Assembly (NCBI GenBank): GCA_020853885.1
Contig: JADYXZ010000014.1
Coordinates: 62,001-126,000 of the forward strand
DNA length: 64,000 nt
Direction: 5' to 3'
DNA from: Bradyrhizobiaceae bacterium
GTDB lineage: Bacteria > Pseudomonadota > Alphaproteobacteria > Rhizobiales > Xanthobacteraceae
Shown: positions 44,568-51,410 of the stretch, piece by piece
How positions within the stretch are numbered: the first letter of the stretch is position 1
How the letters are laid out: every line of letters begins with the position of its first letter
Made by a program: the position numbers and the translations under genes
The notes under the pieces: generated by a model
Seen by the model: the letters and a program-made list of their open reading frames with translations, nothing else
Database searches by the model: none
Told to the model about the DNA's origin: nothing

Positions 44568-46595
44568 CTACTCCGGCAGCCCCGCCTGCCTCAGCCGCGC
44601 GCGGTGCAGCTCGTTCAGTTCCTTGTTCTGGAACGGGATGACGTAGCTGCCGAGCCGGAAGTGCGGCTCGAGCCGCACTACCTCCGCCGCCACCTTGCGC
44701 GCCTCCGCGTGCTCGCCCGCGGCCGTGTGCGCGGCGGCGAGATAACGGAGCGTCGAGGTGAAGCCCGGGTTCTCCGTCGCCGAGAGCTTGCCCCACTTCA
44801 CCGCCTCGTCGTAGCGGCCGGCGATGTAGTGGCCGAGCCCCATCGCGAGGTGGCAATAGAAGCGCCCGCGGTCGAGCGGCGACAGCTTCAGCGCCTGCTC
44901 CGCGCGGCGGATCGCCTCCTCGCCGTTGCCGCGATAGCTCTGCGTGAAGCTGCCGAGCACCCAGGCGATCGGCCCGTTCGGGCACGCCTGCACGGCGCTT
45001 TCGAGGAAAAGCTCGCCGCTGTCGTAGTCGCGCTGCAACACCGATTTCAGGTGCCCATAGCTCGCGAGCGCAAGCGCGTTCTGCGGGTCGAGATCGATCG
45101 CCCGCGACGACATCTGCGCCGCGATCATCCAGTCCTTGATCGGCTCCTTCGACCAGCCCTGGCGGATCAGGATCGAGCGCCACCAGCCTGCCCAGGCGTA
45201 AGGCAGCGCGAAGCCCGGCTCCTTGTCGATCGCAAGCTGGAAGAACTCGCCGGCACGGCCGAACGTGGCGTCGCGATGCACGTGGTCGAGGCCCTGCAAC
45301 ACGTAGTCGTAGGCCGAAAGCGTTTCCGGGCGCTTGCGCAGCGCGCGCTTCAGCTCGGCGGCGCGGATATAGGGCGCGACGCGGCCGGCGAAGCTTGCGG
45401 TGTAGCTGTCCTGGATGTCGAAGAGATCGCCGAGCGGCGCCTCCGTGCGGTCGGTCCAGAGCGCCGTGCCGCTCTCCGCGTCGCAGAGCTCGACAAAGAT
45501 GCGCAGCCGCTTGCCCGAGCGCTGCACGCTGCCGCTCACTACGTAGCGCACGCCGAGCGCGCGGCCGACCTCGCGCGGGTCCGGCTCCTTGCCGCGGAAG
45601 GCGAGCGTCGAGCCGCGCGAGATCACGAACAGCTCGTGCAGGCTGCCGAGCGAGACGATGATGTCCTCCACGATGCCGTCGCCGAAATAGTCGCTGAACT
45701 CGTCGGCGCCCGCGCTGCGGAACGGCAGCACGGCGATCGACGGCAGCTCGTCCGCGGCGGCGCGCGGCGAGGCGCCGTTCATCCCCGGCAGCTCGATCGC
45801 GGCGGCCGCCGGCCGCCGGATCTCCTCGACGATCGCCCTGGTGCTCGCATCCGGCTCGGTCTTCAGCTCGGCGCGCAAGAGCTCCGTGAGCCGGTCGAAC
45901 TCGCGCAGCGCCTCCGCCTTGCGCCCCGCCGCCGCGAGCGCGCGGATCGCAAGCCGGTGCGCGTCCTCGCGCAGGTTGTCGACGGAGGTGGCACGCCGCG
46001 CGGCTCTGAGCGCGGCTTCCGCATCGCCCTCCTGCAACTCGATCTCGGCGAGCCGGATCAGCGCATTGACGAGCAGGCTTTCGAGCCGCGAACGCTGCGT
46101 CCGCAGCCACTCCGCCCACGCCTCCTCCGGGATGGAGACATCGGCCATGAACGTGTCGCGATAGAGCGCGGCCGCTTGCGTGAGCGAAGCGCGCGTGTTC
46201 TCCGCGACGAGCTTTTCGAACCGGGCGACGTCGCTCTCGATCCCGCGCGTATGCAGCACGACCCGCACGTCGTCCGCCGCCAGCACGTCGTCGCCGAGCA
46301 CCGCGCGCAGCCGCGACAGCGCCTTGCGCAGGTTCTGCCGCGCCTGCACGTCGAAGTGCGAACCCCAGAGCAGCGTCGTCAGCCGGTCGCGCGCCGCCTC
46401 GCCCATGCAGGCGAGATAGGCGACAAGCGCGCAAAGTTTTTTGCTGCCGAGATCGACCGGGCCGTCCGGCCCGCTCAGTTGAAAGCGGCCGAGCAGCGAA
46501 AGCTGCAGTCGATGCGATGCCCGCGCGGCGGCCTTGGCGGCCGCCGGGTTGGAAGAGTCGGAAGTCTTGCCCGAAGCCGAAACGCGAACCGGCAT
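44568..46595 (-). CDS. SARP/BTAD - TolB-like - TPR regulator
   Basis: 675 aa. Residues 30-115 are a SARP-type winged helix (LSLLGRFQLSGPDGPVDLGS, LWGSHFDVQARQNLRKALSR) and 120-260 the bacterial transcriptional activation (BTAD) TPR-like domain. A TolB-like domain (290-415) with PSIAVLPFRSAGADEFSDYF, GDGIVEDIIVSLGSL and LGVRYVVSGSVQRSGKRLRI is closely similar to that of the regulator at 41593-43158. C-terminal TPRs (430-660) end the protein. No catalytic cyclase residues. It is likely a transcription activator; the swapped DNA-binding domain relative to its neighbour is notable. Confidence 0.87.
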   Translation of the reverse strand: MPVRVSASGKTSDSSNPAAAKAAARASHRLQLSLLGRFQLSGPDGPVDLGSKKLCALVAYLACMGEAARDRLTTLLWGSHFDVQARQNLRKALSRLRAVLGDDVLAADDVRVVLHTRGIESDVARFEKLVAENTRASLTQAAALYRDTFMADVSIPEEAWAEWLRTQRSRLESLLVNALIRLAEIELQEGDAEAALRAARRATSVDNLREDAHRLAIRALAAAGRKAEALREFDRLTELLRAELKTEPDASTRAIVEEIRRPAAAAIELPGMNGASPRAAADELPSIAVLPFRSAGADEFSDYFGDGIVEDIIVSLGSLHELFVISRGSTLAFRGKEPDPREVGRALGVRYVVSGSVQRSGKRLRIFVELCDAESGTALWTDRTEAPLGDLFDIQDSYTASFAGRVAPYIRAAELKRALRKRPETLSAYDYVLQGLDHVHRDATFGRAGEFFQLAIDKEPGFALPYAWAGWWRSILIRQGWSKEPIKDWMIAAQMSSRAIDLDPQNALALASYGHLKSVLQRDYDSGELFLESAVQACPNGPIAWVLGSFTQSYRGNGEEAIRRAEQALKLSPLDRGRFYCHLAMGLGHYIAGRYDEAVKWGKLSATENPGFTSTLRYLAAAHTAAGEHAEARKVAAEVVRLEPHFRLGSYVIPFQNKELNELHRARLRQAGLPE

Positions 46596-46791
46596 GGCTG
46601 CGGCGCCGCTCTCTCTAGCCCCGCCCAGAAGGCGTAAAAAGATACCGTGGCCCTTGGGGCAAGTCGAATCAGCGCGAATTCACGCGCTTTTCACGCTGCT
46701 TTCCCGCGCGCTTTCACGGCGGAAGACCGCCGTGCCCGCGAACCTCCGGCCGGTTTCCGCACCCCGCGGCAACCGGACAACGGAGGAAATC

Positions 46792-47124
46792 ATGCACACG
46801 CAACTTCACTCCCGCATGACGGCGCTGCGCGCCCTCGCCGCCGTCGGCGCCATCGCGCTTTTCCTGGCCGCCCAGTCGGCCGGCGCCCAGGAGAACACCG
46901 ACGCGTTCGTCGAATCCCAGTTCGCGGCCATGCCGGCGCAGCCGCTGATGGGCCCTGCAACCCCCGCCAACCATGCAACGACATCCTTCGACTCGGTCGA
47001 ACTCGACGAAGAAGCCGAAGGCACGACCGGCACAACCGCCGAAGCAAGCCCGCCTGCCTGTGCGTTCGTCTCGACGGCGCTCGAGCTCGAAGGCTGCATC
47101 CCGCCGCTCCCCGACGCGGAGTGA
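46792..47124 (+). CDS. Small secreted protein, unknown
   Basis: 110 aa from the ATG at 46792 with CGGAGGAAATC upstream. Signal peptide of about 32 residues (LRALAAVGAIALFLAAQSAG, then AQ). The mature part is acidic and Thr/Ala-rich and contains two cysteines (PPACAF and LEGCIP) that could pair. No known family. It faces the SARP/TPR regulator gene across about 196 bp and is followed after 35 bp by another small gene. Confidence 0.6.
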   Translation: MHTQLHSRMTALRALAAVGAIALFLAAQSAGAQENTDAFVESQFAAMPAQPLMGPATPANHATTSFDSVELDEEAEGTTGTTAEASPPACAFVSTALELEGCIPPLPDAE

Positions 47125-47159
47125 GCCATCCACAGACTTTCTCACGGGAGATTGGAACG

Positions 47160-47408
47160 ATGACGGAGATCCTTGGCGGCTTCGCGTTCCTGCTGCTGCT
47201 CGCGGCCCAGGTCTTTGCCGTCGCCGTGCTCAACGGCCGCAGCTACAGCCGCGACGGGAGAGACAAGTGCAACGCCGGCGCGGCCGCGCGCCGGCGCCCG
47301 GCAGGCGTTCTCAATTCGATGACGCCGGTCGAACGCTACGTCGATCAATGCCGCACCCAGCGCTCGCGCTATCTCGCTGCGCTGTTCCGGCAGGCAAGTC
47401 CGGACTAG
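47160..47408 (+). CDS. Small membrane or exported protein, unknown
   Basis: 82 aa from the ATG at 47160 (GGGAG 10 nt upstream). One hydrophobic segment at residues 4-24 (ILGGFAFLLLLAAQVFAVAV) followed by a basic hydrophilic tail with two Cys (DKCNAG and DQCRTQ). It could be a single-pass inner-membrane protein with the tail in the cytoplasm. It is likely in one transcript with the preceding secreted protein gene. No homologue recognised. Confidence 0.5.
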   Translation: MTEILGGFAFLLLLAAQVFAVAVLNGRSYSRDGRDKCNAGAAARRRPAGVLNSMTPVERYVDQCRTQRSRYLAALFRQASPD

Positions 47409-47437
47409 CGGACGGCGGGAGCCTGAAACGAAGCAAA

Positions 47438-47463
47438 CGGGCCGGGGAACGCGCCCCGGCCCG
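47438..47463. terminator. GC-rich convergent terminator hairpin
   Basis: CGGGCCGGGG / CCCCGGCCCG, 10-bp perfect stem, 6-nt loop, between the convergent small membrane protein gene and the DUF305 gene. It lacks a good T-tract, so it may act with Rho. Confidence 0.5.
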
Positions 47464-47479
47464 CTTGGCGGCATCAGGC

Positions 47480-47953
47480 TTACTTGCCCTTGTTCGCGAG
47501 CCACGCCCGCATCAGGGCGATCTCGCCCTCCTGCGCCTTCACGATCTCCTCGGCGAGCTTACGGACCTCCGGGTCCTTGCCGAACGCGATCACGATCTTC
47601 GCCATGTCGATCGCGCCCTGATGATGCGGAATCATGCCGCGCACGAAATCGGCGTCCGCATCGCCGCTATAGGCAATCGCCATGTCGCGATGCATTTTTT
47701 CGTTGGCGGCGCGAAAGGCGAGGCTCGACGCGCTTTCATCGGCGCTGCGGGCCGCCGGCGCGGCACCATGGCCATGCCCGCCGCCATGCTGCATGCCGCC
47801 CTTGTCATGCATGCTTGCGTGCATTCCGCCGGGCATGTCGTGGCCGCCGCCGTGCATCGGTCCGTGCTGCATCGATTGCGCGACGGCAGCACCGCCGACC
47901 GTAACGCCGCCGGCGACGGCAAGCGCGAGAAAGAGGGTCTTCCTGTTCGACAT
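47480..47953 (-). CDS. DUF305 protein, periplasmic, His/Met-rich
   Basis: 157 aa with a signal peptide (ending GAAVAQ). Residues 27-62 are very rich in His, Met and Gly (SMQHGPMHGGGHDMPGGMHA and so on), like periplasmic copper-binding segments. The DUF305 four-helix domain follows, with MHRDMAIAYSGDADADFVRG and MIPHHQGAIDMAKIVIAFGK, the conserved MxxHHxxAIxMA block. DUF305 proteins are often found with copper resistance genes, and metal binding is the likely role. It probably forms a unit with the upstream gene 80 bp away. Confidence 0.9.
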   Translation of the reverse strand: MSNRKTLFLALAVAGGVTVGGAAVAQSMQHGPMHGGGHDMPGGMHASMHDKGGMQHGGGHGHGAAPAARSADESASSLAFRAANEKMHRDMAIAYSGDADADFVRGMIPHHQGAIDMAKIVIAFGKDPEVRKLAEEIVKAQEGEIALMRAWLANKGK

Positions 47954-48033
47954 TGTCTTCTCCGAATGTGGTTCGAGAACCGCGGGCGTGCGCCCGCACC
48001 GCTTCGACGAAACGAAGCGACGAGATTTTCCGT

Positions 48034-48444
48034 TCAGAGAAGATCGCGCGGGGGCGGATCGGCGCGCATGATCTCGCCGGGCGCGAGCGCCGCATCGAGC
48101 GGCGCGCCGAACGCACCCGCCAACGTGAGCCGCGAAGGCTCGAGCGCGCCCGGTCCCGCCACCGCATGACCAAGGCAGCAGGCGAAGATCGGCGGGTCCG
48201 AATGAGTCACGTCATCGGGCGATTCCGGCGCTTCCGCCATACCCGCGTCATGCGCATACGCGGAGCCATGTCCCCCCGGCGCATGATGCAAGTCCCCCGC
48301 ATCGGCCTGGACCGGCGCGAGCGCCGCGTGCCCCCGGCACGGCTCGGCGAATGCCGGCAGGCTGGCCGCCGCCGCAAAGGATCCCGCCTGCGCCGCGACG
48401 GCGAGCGCCACCACCAGTTTGCGGAGCGGGACCCAAAATTCCAT
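48034..48444 (-). CDS. Unknown exported protein beside DUF305 gene
   Basis: 136 aa with a signal peptide (MEFWVPLRKLVVALAVAAQA, then GSFAAAA). The mature part is His-rich (HAALAPV, LHHAPGGHGS, HDAG) and has CC in FACCLGHAV. The composition recalls small periplasmic copper-response proteins (DUF2946-like), but I cannot assign a family. Same strand and just upstream of the DUF305 gene, suggesting a shared metal-related role. Start at 48444 gives a well-formed signal peptide. Confidence 0.55.
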   Translation of the reverse strand: MEFWVPLRKLVVALAVAAQAGSFAAAASLPAFAEPCRGHAALAPVQADAGDLHHAPGGHGSAYAHDAGMAEAPESPDDVTHSDPPIFACCLGHAVAGPGALEPSRLTLAGAFGAPLDAALAPGEIMRADPPPRDLL

Positions 48445-48518
48445 CGTTTCAATTACACCGCGGATGCCCGCGGGAGCACGTTACGTTTTGGCAATGTGCG
48501 CGGAAGAAGCGGCTGAAA

Positions 48519-49379
48519 TCAGGCGACGCGCGCGTCGTCCGGCACAAGGCGGACAACCGGTGCAGGGTCGCGCGGATGCGGCCGGTAGAGCGCCCGCCTG
48601 TCAGGCACCGGCACGAACGTATCGCCGAGCCCGACCATCGTCTCTGCCGCGCCGAGAATGAGATAGCCGTCCTCCGCCGTCACCCGGCGGATGCGCGCGA
48701 GCACGTCGATCTTCGTCGGCTGGTCGAAATAGATCAGCACATTGCGGCAGAACACGATGTCGAACTGCCCGAGCGCGGAGAAATTCGACAGGAGATTGAG
48801 CTGGCGGAACTGCACCATGTTGCGCAGCCGGTCCTTGATCCGCCATTCGCCCTTGATCTGGTCGAAGTGGTGCATCAGGAGCTGGATCGGCAGGCCGCGC
48901 TGCACCTCGAACTGGCTGTAGATTCCGCCTCGCGCCTGTTCAAGCGCGTCATTGGAGATGTCCGTCGCCACGATGTCGATCCGCCAGCCCGCGAACTCCG
49001 GCCGGTCGGCGATCATCATCGCGACCGAATAGGGCTCCTGCCCCGTCGAGGCGGCGGCCGACCAGATGCGGATCTGCCGCACCGGCTCGCGGCGCTTCAG
49101 CAGATCCGGCAGCACCGTGTCGCGCAGACGGTCGAACGGTATCTTGTCGCGGAAGAACAACGACTCGTTGTTCATCATCGCTTCGATCACTTCGGTCTTC
49201 AGCGCCGCGGATGCGCCGGTCTGCAGCGCCTGCACGAGGTTCGCCACGTCAGAAAGGCCGTTGCGCCGCGCGACCGGCAAGAGCCGGCTTTGCACGAGAT
49301 ATTCCTTCTCCTGCGCGAGCACGAAGCCCGACCGCTCCTTCAGGAAGCGGCAGAGGAAACCGTAGTCGGCGGCATTCAT
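48519..49379 (-). CDS. cheR: Chemotaxis protein methyltransferase CheR
   Basis: 286 aa from the ATG at 49379, which overlaps the cheB stop (ATGA). N-terminal four-helix part (FLKERSGFVLAQEKEYLVQS), MMNNESLFFRDKIPFDRL, SAM motif IRIWSAAASTGQEPYS, and VFCRNVLIYFDQPTKIDVLA are all standard for CheR. It methylates glutamates of chemoreceptors with SAM in adaptation. Last gene of the cheA-cheW-cheY-cheB-cheR operon. No receptor gene is present in the window. Confidence 0.96.
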   Translation of the reverse strand: MNAADYGFLCRFLKERSGFVLAQEKEYLVQSRLLPVARRNGLSDVANLVQALQTGASAALKTEVIEAMMNNESLFFRDKIPFDRLRDTVLPDLLKRREPVRQIRIWSAAASTGQEPYSVAMMIADRPEFAGWRIDIVATDISNDALEQARGGIYSQFEVQRGLPIQLLMHHFDQIKGEWRIKDRLRNMVQFRQLNLLSNFSALGQFDIVFCRNVLIYFDQPTKIDVLARIRRVTAEDGYLILGAAETMVGLGDTFVPVPDRRALYRPHPRDPAPVVRLVPDDARVA

Positions 49380-50509
49380 CGCGCGTCTCCCGCCACCAGT
49401 CGGGCGATCCGCGCCGCAAGCTGCGGCAGCGGCAGCACGTCGGCGCACACGCCCGCCTCGGCGACCGTGCCCGGCATGCCCCATACGACACTCGTCGATT
49501 CGTCCTGCGCGATCACGGTGCCGCCCGCGGCGGCGATGCGGGCCGCGCCATCGGCGCCGTCGCTGCCCATGCCGGTGAGGACGAGCGCCAGCGTCGCCGC
49601 CCCGAACACCTCGGCCGCACTCGCAAACAGCGGGTCGACCGACGGCTTGCAGAAATGCACCGGCGGCCCGTCGTCGACGACGATCGCCGCCTCGTCGTCC
49701 CTGCGCGCAATCCGCATATGCCGCGCGCCGGGAGCGACATAGAGCATGCCGGGCCGCAGCGGCTCGCCGTCCACGCCCTCATGCGCCGGCCGCGCGGCCG
49801 CGCGGCCGAGATGCTCGGCAAGGATGGTCGTGAAGGTCGGCGGCATGTGCTGCGTGATCAGCACCGGCAGCTTCGCCAGGGCCGGTCCCAGTCCCAGCAG
49901 CAGCACCTGCAGCGCCTGCGGCCCGCCCGTGGAGCTGCCGATCACCAGCACGCGCGGCAGCACCTTGGAGACCGGCCGCAGCTTGAACGGCGCCGGCTTC
50001 TCTTCTGCCACCGCGGGTGCGGCGGCGCGCGCGTAAGCCGCGCTCGCCCGCGCCTTCTGCCGGCGGCCGAGCGTGCGGATGCGCTGCACGAGCTCGCGCC
50101 GGAACACCGGCGACGTGGTGATCTCGCGGTTGGTCTCCGGCTTGCTGACGTAGTCGGCCGCGCCGAGCGACAGCGCCTTGATGCCGACTTCCGCGTTGCG
50201 CCGCGTGACCGTGGAGGAAATGATCACCGTGACGCCGGGCTTCTTTTCCAGTAGCCGCGGCAGCGTCGCCAGCCCGTCCAGCACCGGCATTTCGATATCG
50301 AGCACGACCACGTCCGGGTCGACGCGGTTGAAGCTCTCCAGCGCCTCGTGGCCGTTGCGGTGGGCGCTGACCACCTGCATGTCCGGCTCTTCCGACAGCC
50401 AGCGCGTGACAAGACCGCGGAAGACGACGGCGTCGTCGACCACCATCACCCGGATCATGGGGTCCGGGGCGATCTGCAAAAGGGCGGCGGCCTGCGGCAT
50501 GGTACGCAA
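49376..50509 (-). CDS. cheB: Protein-glutamate methylesterase CheB
   Basis: 377 aa. Receiver domain at about 18-140 (VMVVDDAVVFRGLVTRWLSE, phospho-acceptor in DVVVLDIEMPVLDG) followed by the esterase at 185-370 with catalytic Ser in VIGSSTGGPQAL, His in LITQHMPPTF and Asp in LTGMGSDGADG. It removes methyl or amide groups from receptors when phosphorylated by CheA. A second ATG at 50458 directly before the receiver may be the true start. Spacing to cheY is about 50 bp. Confidence 0.96.
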   Translation of the reverse strand: MRTMPQAAALLQIAPDPMIRVMVVDDAVVFRGLVTRWLSEEPDMQVVSAHRNGHEALESFNRVDPDVVVLDIEMPVLDGLATLPRLLEKKPGVTVIISSTVTRRNAEVGIKALSLGAADYVSKPETNREITTSPVFRRELVQRIRTLGRRQKARASAAYARAAAPAVAEEKPAPFKLRPVSKVLPRVLVIGSSTGGPQALQVLLLGLGPALAKLPVLITQHMPPTFTTILAEHLGRAAARPAHEGVDGEPLRPGMLYVAPGARHMRIARRDDEAAIVVDDGPPVHFCKPSVDPLFASAAEVFGAATLALVLTGMGSDGADGAARIAAAGGTVIAQDESTSVVWGMPGTVAEAGVCADVLPLPQLAARIARLVAGDAR

Positions 50510-50557
50510 CGCTGCTGGGAGGAACGCGGAACGGACGCCGTCCCGCGCGGACCGGGC

Positions 50558-50923
50558 TCAGATCAGACCGACTTCCTGGAATTTCGCCTCGACGATTTCC
50601 TTGTCGAACGGCTTCATGATGTATTCGTCGGCGCCCGCGTGCATCGCGCGGGCGATATGCGCGAGGTCGTTCTCCGTCGTGCAGAAGACGACCTTCGGCT
50701 TGTCGCCGCCCGGCATTGCGCGCAGCGCGCGCAGGAATTCGTAGCCGTCCATGACCGGCATGTTCCAGTCGAGCAGGATCGCGTCCGGCATTTCCTTCAC
50801 GCATTCGTCGAGCGCCTGCCGTCCGTCGGCGGCTTCGGTGACCTTGAAGGCGAAGCCTTCGAGGATCCGGCGGGCGACCTTCCGGATGACGCTCGAGTCG
50901 TCGATGATCAGACAACGTTTCAT
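50558..50923 (-). CDS. cheY: Chemotaxis response regulator CheY
   Basis: 121 aa single-domain receiver. Acidic pair Asp8-Asp9 (CLIIDDSSVIRKVARRI), phospho-acceptor Asp52 (AILLDWNMPVMDGYEFL), Thr in VVFCTTEND and Lys in YIMKPFDKEI are all present. Phospho-CheY from CheA would bind the FliM/FliN switch. It lies between cheW and cheB, 25 bp after cheW. Confidence 0.95.
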   Translation of the reverse strand: MKRCLIIDDSSVIRKVARRILEGFAFKVTEAADGRQALDECVKEMPDAILLDWNMPVMDGYEFLRALRAMPGGDKPKVVFCTTENDLAHIARAMHAGADEYIMKPFDKEIVEAKFQEVGLI

Positions 50924-50948
50924 CTTCGGAACTCCCTGTTTCCGCAGT

Positions 50949-51410
50949 TCATGCAGCCACTGATTCAGAATGCAGATCGAGGCTGCGGTCGACGTCGAGC
51001 GCGACCAGCAGCCGGCCTTCCAGCCGGTGCACGCCGAGGGCGAGCCGCGCCCACGACGGATCGAGATTGACCGGTACCGCTTCGAACGTGGACGACGACA
51101 GCCTCATCACCTCGCCGACCTGATCGACCAACAGACCGTAAAATTCGCCGTCGCGTTCGATGCCGATCGCCATGCATTGGTCGCCCGGTCCGCGCGGCGG
51201 CAGACCGAGGCGGCGGCGCATGTCGATCGCCGTGACGATCCGGCCGCGCAGATTGAGCACGCCGGCGACCTCCGGCGCCGCCAGCGGCACCCGCGTGATC
51301 CGCTCCGGAATGAAGACGTCGAGCACGCGCGCGATCGGCAGCCCGAACAACTGCCCGCAGACCGTCGCGGTGACGTATTCGATCTCGGTATCGGCGTGGT
51401 GCATCGTCAT
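50949..51410 (-). CDS. cheW: Chemotaxis adaptor CheW
   Basis: 153 aa. EYVTATVCGQLFGLPIARVL and FIPERITRVPLAAPEVAGVL, then NLRGRIVTAIDMRRRLGLPP are the conserved CheW SH3-like double barrel. It links chemoreceptors to CheA. Its ATG overlaps the cheA stop by 4 bp. Phe/Tyr-rich C-terminal half is complete. Confidence 0.95.
   Translation of the reverse strand: MTMHHADTEIEYVTATVCGQLFGLPIARVLDVFIPERITRVPLAAPEVAGVLNLRGRIVTAIDMRRRLGLPPRGPGDQCMAIGIERDGEFYGLLVDQVGEVMRLSSSTFEAVPVNLDPSWARLALGVHRLEGRLLVALDVDRSLDLHSESVAA

Noticed and set aside
44604-46637. Plus-strand open frame of about 677 codons
   Set aside because: Antisense to the SARP/TPR regulator, whose domains are clear; no motif in the plus-strand product.
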